Of a stretch of DNA of 64,000 nt, positions 45,101 through 54,589 are shown in pieces. Numbering within the stretch: position 1 is the first letter of the stretch; the number at the start of each line of letters is the position of its first letter. A program made the translations under genes and the position numbers. This DNA is from Phialocephala subalpina (taxonomy: Eukaryota; Ascomycota; Leotiomycetes; Helotiales; Mollisiaceae): NCBI GenBank assembly GCA_900073065.1, contig FJOG01000037.1, forward strand, positions 405,028 through 469,027. Direction: 5' to 3'. The notes under the pieces are model-generated. The model searched no databases, was not told where the DNA came from, and worked only from the letters and a program-made list of their open reading frames with translations.

Positions 45101-48100
45101 CCGGATAATGACCGACAGATGGATGGTCTTTCAATTTTGGGTACAATGGAACTCTGACAAGCTCTGCAATTGACGGGTGCATCCTTCGCTGAGTTTCAAG
45201 GGCAATGCATGAGAGCTTGGGCTGACCAAGTTGAGGGCTGACAAGACGTTCGAAAAGCGAGATGTCGAGCGAAAATCTTTGACCTCTAGGATTGTCGTAT
45301 TGCAATTCGTAGTTGTTAATCTGGGGTCGCAATTGCTGGTGATCTCCGATAAGAATGGCATGTTGTACACCGGGGAGAAAGGTGGTAAGTGTATGTGCTT
45401 CCAAAACCTCTCCTGCCTCTTCGCATAGAACAACCTTGGCTCCAACTCTTCCAAGCACATCGATAGTCTTTGCCAGCCCTGATGTTGTCACACCGATGAT
45501 GTTTGCCTGCCGAAGACAGCGAAGGTTGAGCTCCTGATGGCACTTATCAAGATTTGACTTAGAGTCGTAAAGCTCGTCAAGGGAGCTGAGAAGGCGGTGT
45601 AGAAGCTCATTCGATTGCTTTTCCAGCCAATCCTTGTGAAGTGCAGCGCGTTCAAGAGATGAAGTCTCCCTCAAGGACACTGATTGGAGTTCTGCCACGG
45701 GTCGGTTTGAGACAAGTTTCTTTGGTGCATTTCTCAACCAACTATCGACAACCCGAATTTTCTTGCCTTCTTTCACCTCGGTGAAACCGTCTTCATCCAC
45801 ACTGCCCCTGAACAGGTCCTTGAAGTGCTTTGGATTGCGCAGTTGGAGATAATCTCTCACATTTCTCCAGGATGCGGAATTGTTCAGCCCGTCAAGAATC
45901 GTCTCAGCCTCCTGTATCACCGAAGTAATATGTTGGTTATATTGCCACTTGTCGTGTTTCTCTTGCTTAGTGGGCTCGATGCCCTTAGATACAACGTGGA
46001 GATTGAGTTTCTGGAGCACCTCGGACTTTGATCGAGATCCAAGACGGATGATCTGCCTGACGCCGTCCTGCCACAAATGTTCAAGAAGCTGGTCAAGAGC
46101 GTGATTCGTGTAGCAAACACAGATTACCGGGCCCAATTTAGCAGCCTCACGATTTTCCAGAAGCGCTTTGATGATAGACACACCAGTGTAGCTCTTGCCG
46201 GTTCCAGGTGGGCCTTGTATAGCCGCCAGAGGTGTCTTGAGGGCGTGCACAACTGCCTCCTGTTGAGCTTCGTCCAACGTGGAGTGTTGCTCGAATGTCC
46301 CAAAGTCGAAGGGTTCTTCGGATCCAGGTTTTAAAGCCAACGGTTGGCCTCCTGTAAGACAGTCTAGATTTAGACTGAAGCCTAGCCGGCGAGCGTATGC
46401 AGGAGGTTGTCTTTGCGATTGAAAAGCATCGACATCGGGGGCTTGAAGTTCCGGAGCGATGATATCGCCGAACGGAACATCTAAGGTGCGGCTCATTCTT
46501 TGCAGTGCCTGGAGAGTGGGTTGAAAGGATGGAAGTAAGATGCCAGGAAATTCTACCAACGACTGTCGTGATTTGTAGCGAGCACCGAGATGACCGACAA
46601 TCCATTCCACATCACCTGCATTATGCTCGACCATGCTGAGAAGAACAGTTGCTTGATCGCTGTCCTGAGATAGGCTTGGAGCATTGGTTGCCGGACTCGG
46701 GGCAGCTCGCGCGGCACTCGAAGACGCGTCTGAGGCTCTTCTATCCTGTGAACTCTGTCCGGCAGGTTCACAGACAGAGAAGAAAATGATACGTCTAGAA
46801 GCAGATACGACGCAGACGAAAGAATCAAGCTGTAATCGTTTCGTGTTCTGCCACCATTCTTCGCGGTGTCGTCTTGATTTCTCGCGAATGGCTGTCGGTT
46901 GATCGAAGCCCACTAGTACCTGAAGACCTTTCTTTTTGTCGACGGTGAGACTGAGAAGCCGAAGATTTCGATGTACCACATTTCTAAGGATATCCTTTCC
47001 TTGGCTTGTTTGTCCGGCGTGATTAGGGTTTTCAAGCCTTGAAAGCTCAACTCGCACTGCATCTCGAACCTGGCCAACTGTGTCTTCTCGAAGAAGACGA
47101 AAGTGTTTATCCAAAAGTCCGGCGATACCAGTAAGATGGTGTGTCGAGGCTCTACTCGATGGCAAGTATTCTTGCCGTTGAGACATGATCTCGCCCGCTG
47201 TAGGAAGAATTCGAATATCCGATATGTTTTCGCAGTCGTTGTCATGTCTTGGGCCATGATTTGACAATTTGCCTGGCATATCTACGTCAAGCTCAAATGC
47301 AACATCATGAACAGCAATTGTGCTCTGAGTATGCTCTTTGACCGGGAGCGATTCTCCGATGTTCAAACGTCTTCGTATTCTGACGAGGCTCTGTTGGGCA
47401 GGGAAGAAGGCGGGACTATCTGACATGCAGGCAGCTATCGTCTCTACGATGGGCACAAAGTCTTCAACGACTTGAGCAGTTTGGCATCCATCAATGAGAC
47501 GTTGTAGGACAGCAAGAGTGATTGTTGTTGCCTTCGTGGGCAATTCGGTGTTGGATGAAGAGTGTTGAGTAACCAAGGAAGCAACAGCAGCAGCTGTGTA
47601 TCTGAACACCTGGACCGCACGTCGACCCCTGGGACCAAAGAGGAAGTTGTAGATGCAGTCAAGTGGAGTCTCGAGAATCAATGATGAAATGATATCAGGG
47701 TAGGATATGATCTGGAAGAACGGCAGTGTCCGGTTTTGGAATATTGAGCTGTCTCGTGTGGAATCCGTCATCAAGTCTGCCATGGCTTTGATCATCGAGA
47801 GTCCGTTTTCGGTGGCCAACTTCGTGATGATGTATTGTCGAGTACCTGCGTCGCCTCCCTCGACCAGCTCCCAGCCTGTCTCGAAGAATTTCTTCAGGTC
47901 GACACTCGAATTGTGCCTGAATGATCTTGAGTCTGGTCGTGGAATCATATACGTCCATTGTCGACAACTTGCTTCGAGCTCGGACTCCTGACGAGCCACT
48001 GGCGGGGAGGAATGGGTCGCGCTGGCAGCGGGTGTGGTTACGGTTGGGTTATGGTGTGAATATGGACATCTATCGCCCCTTGAACATCCCCTGGGAGTTG

Positions 48101-48271
48101 GATAATCCGGGCATGGCGTATTTGAGTCGTGACTGAAGCGGCAGCGACTACCCTGAGTGCATCGGCCGCGAGCGAAGTTGAAGCATATCCGTGTGCTATT
48201 AATCCGAGCAGTCGTCAGCAAGAACTCTGGCTGTACTTCTAGGTAAGAACTCACGCGTTCCACGTAGACAT
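42137..48271 (-). CDS. NFX1-type zinc finger RNA helicase (ZNFX1-like)
   Basis: Three exons, complement(42137..42305, 42463..48195, 48255..48271), about 1972 residues. The first exon is only 17 bases (MSTWN plus part of Ala). The last intron has a GTAGGT donor; joining restores GHWYYCVNGHPFTVGECGMP, the conserved Cys/His tail of the family. Two CCCH fingers lie at the N-terminus (CFNFARGRCTQGSRCRFSH; CSRGDRCPYSH). A superfamily 1 helicase follows, with Walker A QGPPGTGKSYTG near residue 665, VLCEEAGEV near 930, and DNFQGEEAKVIVISLVRSN and NVLLSRARHGMFIIGN as later motifs. NFX1-type fingers come after. Relatives include ZNFX1, S. pombe Hrr1 and Neurospora SAD-3, which act in RNA silencing; a silencing role here is inferred. 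Confidence 0.92.
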
Positions 48272-49176
48272 CGTCAACGAAGATCCTAAAGATTGGGGAT
48301 AATGAGTGTCCAGAGAATGCTGAGATCTAGTGCATACAATTCTCCAAACCAGCATATCACTAAGGAAAATCCACCATGGAGGAAGCGATGACCGTCTGGG
48401 AATTTCACCAAGTGGGAATTTGTCCGCAACGTAATGCCAGTTTGAAGGGGACCATCGCCATTAAAGGCAACCAGTGCTTGTGTCACCACATGTTGGTTGC
48501 ATGGGGCAGGCAGGCGGCCTCATTCTTGGCGTTGCGGCACGAATCAGATTGAGGCTGAGAGACCATCGCGTGGACCCTTCACATCGAGTTGTCAGCGGCA
48601 AGGCTGGATGCTGATCAAGCTTCAGAGTAAATAACCAGTCAGAAGTTCTGCAAAACCCCGACCCCAGGGGAGTGTCGCGGCCTAGGTGGCACAAGGTTGG
48701 GTGAATCAAGGTTTCCCACGCCAATGAGCCAATGATTCATCTCCAACCCGGCTTCTTGCTTCGGAGGCCCACTGTGTTGTGTGCAGATGCGGGTAGCCAA
48801 AAGCGTCAAACGGTGGGCCTCCGAAGCAAGAAGCCGTCATCTCATGGGAGCGATCGAAGGAGAGTGCAGCACGCCAATATGCATTGTCCGTTTGTTAGTC
48901 GTGTTTCTGCTGAGGCTGAAAGTGGCAACACCTTGCTAAACATTAGCGCTCTTGAATATCGGAAGCGGCTGCCCTTACTCTCTCCTGCCACTAGGCGAGG
49001 AGGGAAAGAGCGCCATGCAGAGAAAGAAGACTGAGGACATCGTAGGAACGAGAAATATATGGCGCTTGAGTTCCGGACCGGGTTTGCTTTATGTTGCAAT
49101 GATGCGATCGCAATCCAGTCGGTTGCAAACGAATCATCTTGTGTATTGAAGGGTGATCTCTTATTTGAGTCGCAAA
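48272..49176. promoter_or_regulatory. Helicase 5' flank with hairpin
   Basis: Contains the helicase promoter and a 24-bp inverted repeat (listed separately). No gene supported. Confidence 0.5.
48749..48836. repeat. Perfect 24-bp inverted repeat (hairpin)
   Basis: Left arm 48749-48772 begins CGGCTTCTTGCTTCGG. It is the exact reverse complement of the right arm 48813-48836, with a 40-base loop. It lies about 480 bases upstream of the helicase start. No target duplication is obvious. It could be a tiny transposon relic or a transcribed hairpin. Confidence 0.8.
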
Positions 49177-50261
49177 TCACTCTTTGAACAGATCTTTGAA
49201 CTTGTCCATTCCTTCGCCCGCTTGAAGTTTCTTCGCAACCTCCACATATGATCCCGTCCTCACGTCTGATATCAAGTCGATGCCAGTAGGGTTCCAGCTC
49301 AGTTGTTGCCCAGCCTTTTGGCTAGAGGCTCGATTCTCGAGAGCGAAAACAGTAGCCAGAATAGGATTCCACAACGTCACGGCTTCTTCTTGCGTGACAG
49401 AACGCACAGGAAGCTTGAGAACATCGCAAAGAGCCTCAGCTATCTGCTTGCAATTGACAGTGGTCGAAGTTGTGCAATTGAAAACATCTCCAGGTTGGGA
49501 AGATTTTGCAGCAAGAAGATATAGGCGAGCGGTGTCGTCCTGTTTCCCAAATTCTTGGAGTTAGTATGCTTCTTCCAGACGGCTGAGAGAGTCCCAGGAG
49601 TAGCGGGACATTCGCGAGTAGAAGGTGGAACTTACCACATTTGCGACTGAAGTGCATGTGCTCCCATCCCCGATATAAATAGATTCCCCGTTCTTCACCG
49701 CCGTCTGCATCATGATAGATAGGAACCCACTGCCACCTCGACCATAGACGAATGGAGCCAGGCGGATGGAGTTGACGCGAATGCCCTTCTTGACCACGTC
49801 AATGCATGTATCTCGGAACGCATTCGCTCTATCAAGGGCTTTTCAGGTTCTGGGCTTTCCTCGTTCGTCTCACCATGATTCGGGGCTGGTGCAACCAGAG
49901 CAGTGCCGGAAGTCATTATAAAAGGCTTTCCTGTCCCAACAAGAGGTTCGCACATTGCATCTACAGCAGCTGCATCGGTGCTGAGCACCTTCTCATAATC
50001 GTGGAATTGCATAAGGATGGCGAGATGGAGGATGATGTCGGCTTGAGAGCTTTCGTGTCGAAGAATGTCGAGTGCCGTCAAATCACCGCGGACTGGAGTT
50101 GCACCCAGAGCTTTCAACTTCTCGTCCCCCTGTTCAGTCCTCGACAGCCCATGTACTTCGTATCCTTCCTTGACAGCGTATTCGGTGATGGTTCCTCCCA
50201 CATATCCTGTTGCACCTGTCATGAAGATGCGCATCTTCTTGTGGCAAAGTGATGTAGACAT
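49177..50261 (-). pseudogene. NAD-dependent epimerase/dehydratase, frameshifted
   Basis: Extended short-chain dehydrogenase with the nucleotide-binding motif TGATGYVGG near residue 15 and the later PFVYGRGGSGF. A 96-bp intron (49540-49635, GTAAGT to ACAG) joins SVANV to DDTARLYLLAA, and the C-terminus runs to 49177. Between about 49830 and 49850 the frame breaks: the upstream frame reads SPEPEKPLIERM, while the family-like continuation ANAFRDTCIDVVKKGIRVN lies in another frame with no splice sites between. One missing base would explain it. Either the gene is a recent pseudogene or the base is a sequencing error. The intact protein would be about 320 residues; substrate unknown. Confidence 0.7.
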
Positions 50262-51487
50262 CGTGTATTATCGGCTGTATTTATTCGATCGAGAAGGTGG
50301 GTATGCCTCGAGAGAGGTGCTGGTGTGCGATTGAGAAGGTAAATTTGCTTCGTGATGTATTGGTGTCTGATCTGACATCCTGAGCATTGCGAAGGTGGAC
50401 GACGTGATATACGACCAAGGTGAAGTTGTATGATGTAAATGTTCGGACATCTTGAACTAGTGTTAAGGGTAAACTCCGCTGGGAGATGTGCTTGAGGCTC
50501 CGAGAGTCTCGAGGATGCAGACACTAGCCAGTATTCGTATGTCGAGGCACCATTGGCATGTTGAAGCGGCAAAGGCCATTGTGCAAAGCTCGCAGACGGA
50601 CATTTGCCTTCCCCGAGTAAGAGTCGCTAAGTCCCATCATCGATTGGTGCTGCTGGAGCTGCATGAATGCGGAGGCGACGATAGAGTGGAGTGGTGTTGT
50701 TGAACGTTTGACTTCAAAATACGAATCGAGGCTAGGCTTGACACATTAAGGTTAAGCTAAGCTCAATTGAAGCTAGCTTTCCATTCATTCTTCTAACTCC
50801 GAAGATCTGTCCTGGACTCGTATTTGAAAAACATTTGCAGCAGAGCTTTCAATAACTTCCTCGTCACATTTCTGCTCAGAGAATTGACAAGAAGTTTGAC
50901 CTGGAGTCCTAGCTCCGAAGGGCTACGTGTCTCTCCTCATAGTAATGTCTGTTTTCTATCCCCGCTATCACCGAGTCCTCGAAACGCATCCCTAGCGCGC
51001 CTAAACTTCCGCACCTCCCCACAGAACTCCCCTATTCACAAGCGAACATCCTGCTCGTCTCCCCTATTCTCTTTAACGACTAACCGGAGCTTATCACGTG
51101 TGGTAACCCTTCGTGACTAAGGGGATAAAAATCCCCGCCTCCTCACCGCCTTGGCCCTCAGCAGAATTTGCTTACTTTCCATATCCAGCGTCCAATTTGC
51201 ATAAACTCAAATCCGGTACGGAGGAACGGGGCTCAGTGGTCCCGAACCCTCGTCAGCAGGCTCGCGGCAGAGAGCGAGAAGAAACCGATTGGTTCCATCG
51301 TTCGCACTGCCGTATTCGGCTCGCTCTGCTGTCAGACCTCGAGATGGAAATTATCCGACTCCGTAGATGTCTCGAGGCTGAGGTCTTTCTCCTTTCTCAA
51401 TATTATTTTGCTCAAAATGTTTTTCAGACTATTGCTAAGAGCTGGAGGCACGAGGTGACGAGTTTTCAAGTTTGAATCGTTGCTGAG
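50262..51487. promoter_or_regulatory. Divergent intergenic region
   Basis: Holds the promoters of the epimerase-like gene and the membrane protein gene. Short frames lack motifs. Nothing else seen. Confidence 0.45.
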
Positions 51488-52384
51488 ATGTTAGATTTGA
51501 GCGCCGGCTTCTCCGGAATTGAGCTTACTTGGTGGCTTGGGATATTTGGAGATTGTTTATGCATGCTTGGAGTCCAGTATCTGCTTCTGAAAACTCACAG
51601 AGCAAGAAAGGTCCTCCCGGCAGAGGTGGTGCCTACTCAACCTGAATTGTATGCGGGAGTTGCGTGTTTCTGGCTGGCATTCTTGGGCTCGATCAAGACT
51701 TTGGTACATACAAGGAGGGGCCTCTTCTGGATTCTTTCAAGCCTTGAGGTCGTGGATCACGATGGGCTCTGGAGGGTGTCGGAGATCCTGTCGTTGAATG
51801 AGACGTCGGTTCATGAAGCCTCGGACACCAAACTCGGATTGCAGCTCTTCAATCGTGTTCTCCTGACATGGCAACTTCACCAGGCCTTGATTTTCGTCCT
51901 TGACACAATAATCCCCTTCCTCAAGAATCTTAACCGCAAACCCGACACTACCCTCCGAACGCTTTGCTCCCGGATTCGCACCCTCGTCGCCTTCCTCCAA
52001 CTCATCACCGTGGGACACTCCGCCTCCTCAGTCTCGCCCGCGTTCCAACTTTGTATTCCAGAATCGGACAACGCCTCCCTCTCAACAACTCAAAAGATCG
52101 GCCTCCAACGCAAACAATCATCATCGCCAAAGAAAGGACGAACACTATCCTGGAGCCTCACAGTCGACAAGGAAGCGTTGGATGAGATGAAAGAAACACT
52201 CGGCCCACCTGGAGGATTTGGAGAGTTGGGGTTCTGTGTCGCGAAAGATGAGGTTCGGTTCGAAGCAATGGGAGTTGGGACGAGTTTTGCGCTGGTTTTC
52301 ACTGTTGAAGATGAAGTCGGTTCTGTTGTTAAGCCTGCGACCTCGAGGCCGGAAGTGAAAGGGAAGAGGAGAAAGACGAAATGA
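51488..52384 (+). CDS. Predicted membrane protein of unknown function
   Basis: One exon, 298 residues. Hydrophobic segments appear near the N-terminus (WWLGIFGDCLCMLGVQYLLL; LYAGVACFWLAFLGSI), around 75-85 (LFWILSSLEVV) and around 130-145 (ALIFVLDTIIPFL). This suggests three or four membrane helices followed by a soluble C-terminal half. The C-terminus is basic (KGKRRKTK), and one segment is rich in Ser, Lys and Arg (KQSSSPKKGR). I do not recognise a family. Codon use and length support a real gene, but an additional 5' exon is possible. Confidence 0.55.
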   Translation: MLDLSAGFSGIELTWWLGIFGDCLCMLGVQYLLLKTHRARKVLPAEVVPTQPELYAGVACFWLAFLGSIKTLVHTRRGLFWILSSLEVVDHDGLWRVSEILSLNETSVHEASDTKLGLQLFNRVLLTWQLHQALIFVLDTIIPFLKNLNRKPDTTLRTLCSRIRTLVAFLQLITVGHSASSVSPAFQLCIPESDNASLSTTQKIGLQRKQSSSPKKGRTLSWSLTVDKEALDEMKETLGPPGGFGELGFCVAKDEVRFEAMGVGTSFALVFTVEDEVGSVVKPATSRPEVKGKRRKTK

Positions 52385-52812
52385 AGCGTGGCTTTTCATC
52401 CGAGATTACCGTTATAATCTGCACCGAATTTGGACCTCTCTAAAGTCCACTTCCGTCTTTGGACCTGAGTAGTCGCTGCTCTAACCTGAGCCAAAGCCCT
52501 GAGCCCTGGGCCCGCTAATGAGTCAGCTGGATTCTGCTCAGGGGGTCGTCTTCTGGTTCCCTAGAGAACCGGTTATAGTATCCATGTTTCTAAATATGAA
52601 TCTTAATACCTAGAACATAGCTACCTTTCCTAACCTATTACAATATCGTGATAGTATCCATTCTCGCTCTCCCTGTCAAACTTACAAGGATCCCTGCCGG
52701 AGCCGATTTTGGATCCAATAGCACGTGACTATAAATTTAGTCTCATAATGTGAATTGTGCCTGGGAGCCTAAGGCACTCGAACGATGGTCGACACCCAAT
52801 TCAAGCACGTCA
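52385..52812. other. Intergenic
   Basis: No feature recognised between the membrane protein gene and the NmrA-like pseudogene. Confidence 0.4.
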
Positions 52813-53681
52813 TCATTTGTAGCGCCTTCGCGATCTCCGCATAATTGGTAGGTCAAAGACGAGTCTTAGGGCTAGACTAGTGTACACGTGATGTCTGCCT
52901 TGTCTGACTGCCTTAGACAAGGCAGTCATCCCCTGACAATAATACAGCGACACCAAGCTGCTCTGCTTCTTACCCAAATCTCTGCCCTGACCATAAACGC
53001 CACAGGAGCAGATGATGACGCATTTAAGGCAGTCGCCGTGCTCGGCTGCGGCGTCTTGCACGATCTTCTCGATGTTGCGGTAGAGCGCAGTGTCTGGTAG
53101 CGCGGTGATGGTGATGTCGGAGATGGCAGACCAAATTTTGGGATTCGTCTCCCTATGATAAGTAGGGTGTGCCCAGTCGGCGATCGCGCCAGTGCCGCCA
53201 AGACGGATGAGGGAGCGTGGACTGGAGGGCGTGGCGGTGTGGAGGCGTCCCGCGATATGCGCTTTTGATTGAAGGTTCGTGTTTGGAATTGCCGTCGTCT
53301 GCTGTGGGTTAGTACAGTACAGTACATATATGGGTCGATCACGGAGCAGTTAACAGTCAAATCCATTGATAATGTTTGCAACGAAGAGATAGGCGAGAAC
53401 TCACGGATCGCAATGTCATTCTCGGCCGCCGTGGCAGATATGAGGGCTGTATTGTCGAAGTCACCCTCAACGATCTTCATATTGGGATACTTCTCCTTTA
53501 AGCCCTGTGGGATGTTGCGGAGGAGAACGGTGAAGCTGTATTCTGGGTGTTGTTGAATGATAGCGTCGAGGACTGAACCTCGAATGTATCCCGTCCCTCC
53601 CGTTTGTGATACGATGTGTTAGAATTGATGATGCATTCAAGCATTCTATGGATACGTACAGGACGATCTTTGGAGCCATGA
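52813..53681 (-). pseudogene. NmrA-like NAD(P)-binding protein, degenerate
   Basis: The minus strand starts MAPKIVL and then, after an apparent GTACGT donor at 53660 and a TTCTAAC branch site, reaches TGGTGYIRGSVLDAI. No AG lies where the acceptor should be. The frame then continues with YSFTVLLRNIPQGLKEKYP, KIVEGDFDNTALI, and an intron ending CCACAG. After that intron the family-like blocks split between two frames (HDGNSKHEPSIKS, then LIRLGGTGAIADW and IICSCGVYGQGRDLGKKQS), requiring another frameshift near 53240. The C-terminus ends early at an imperfect palindrome. These lesions together indicate a pseudogene of the NmrA/isoflavone-reductase-like family, which binds NAD(P) and often regulates or reduces small molecules. 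Confidence 0.6.
52896..52924. repeat. Short inverted repeat
   Basis: TGCCTTGTCT (52896-52905) and AGACAAGGCA (52915-52924) are 10-bp inverted arms with a 9-base loop. They lie inside the degraded 3' end of the NmrA-like pseudogene, where the coding similarity fades. Confidence 0.6.
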
Positions 53682-54589
53682 TTGTGGCGATATGGTTGAA
53701 TTTCGAGAGAAATTGGGGCATTCGAGCTTCTGTCGAATGTTTTTGGAGGAGTTCAGCCAGCAAATATGGACTACCTATATCGGATAACCACCTGTCACTT
53801 GAACAATTCGAACCCTTCATTAGCCAGAGAAAATCGATAAGGGTGGACAGTGGGTGGTATACAGTCACCTCTAAAAGTGAAGCCAATTAGCAATTGATTT
53901 TAACGTGAAAAACAATGGATAAGAGATGGAGATAACGTACACTTTTTACTTAAAGGGTTGCTAGGCGCGTATAATGCTGTGGTGAACTCTTTGTCCCGAG
54001 TTTCATTATACCTCAGTTGGCTGCAAAGAGCTTTGACACCTGGGCTTTCTGGTTGCCTCTATATTAATGAGTGGCATGGTTACAAATAATTTAATGGGCT
54101 TTAGAAAAATACAAGAGAGATAAGATCAAAGGAAAAAAGAAAAAGGAAACAGAGCGTTGGCAACGATTATACAATACAAGAGGGGGAAAGTTCGCCTCGA
54201 GCTATGAGTGGGGTTCAATGGACGGAGGGCGCGTAGACGGCGAATCAGTGAGCTATCCATTATATTGGAAAATTAAATGTAGAATCCATAGGCACGGCCC
54301 AAGGAAATTCGCAAAGGAACTCATATTTTAATTGATGGTGCATAGTGACTATAATACCGTTACCAAGCTGTGGATTCAGTTCGCGTTGTGCTTTCAACTC
54401 TTAGCCCACCAAAGCAGCACCCCCGTGGTTGCTAAATTGGACGAGGCTGCAGGCAAGGCTTTCTTCAGCCGTCCGTGCCAGCTGTCAGTCAACCCTCCTC
54501 CATCCTTATCCTCAATCATCAAACATCACCCACGATAATTCTCCATCACCACCAAACTTCTCAAGCATAGCCATAATTCCAGCACCATC
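53682..54589. promoter_or_regulatory. Divergent intergenic region
   Basis: Separates the NmrA-like pseudogene from the ankyrin-type gene. No gene or repeat recognised. Confidence 0.4.

Noticed and set aside
51113..51475. 120-codon frame just upstream of the membrane protein gene
   Set aside because: No motif; most likely 5' leader or promoter sequence, and it does not join the downstream frame convincingly.
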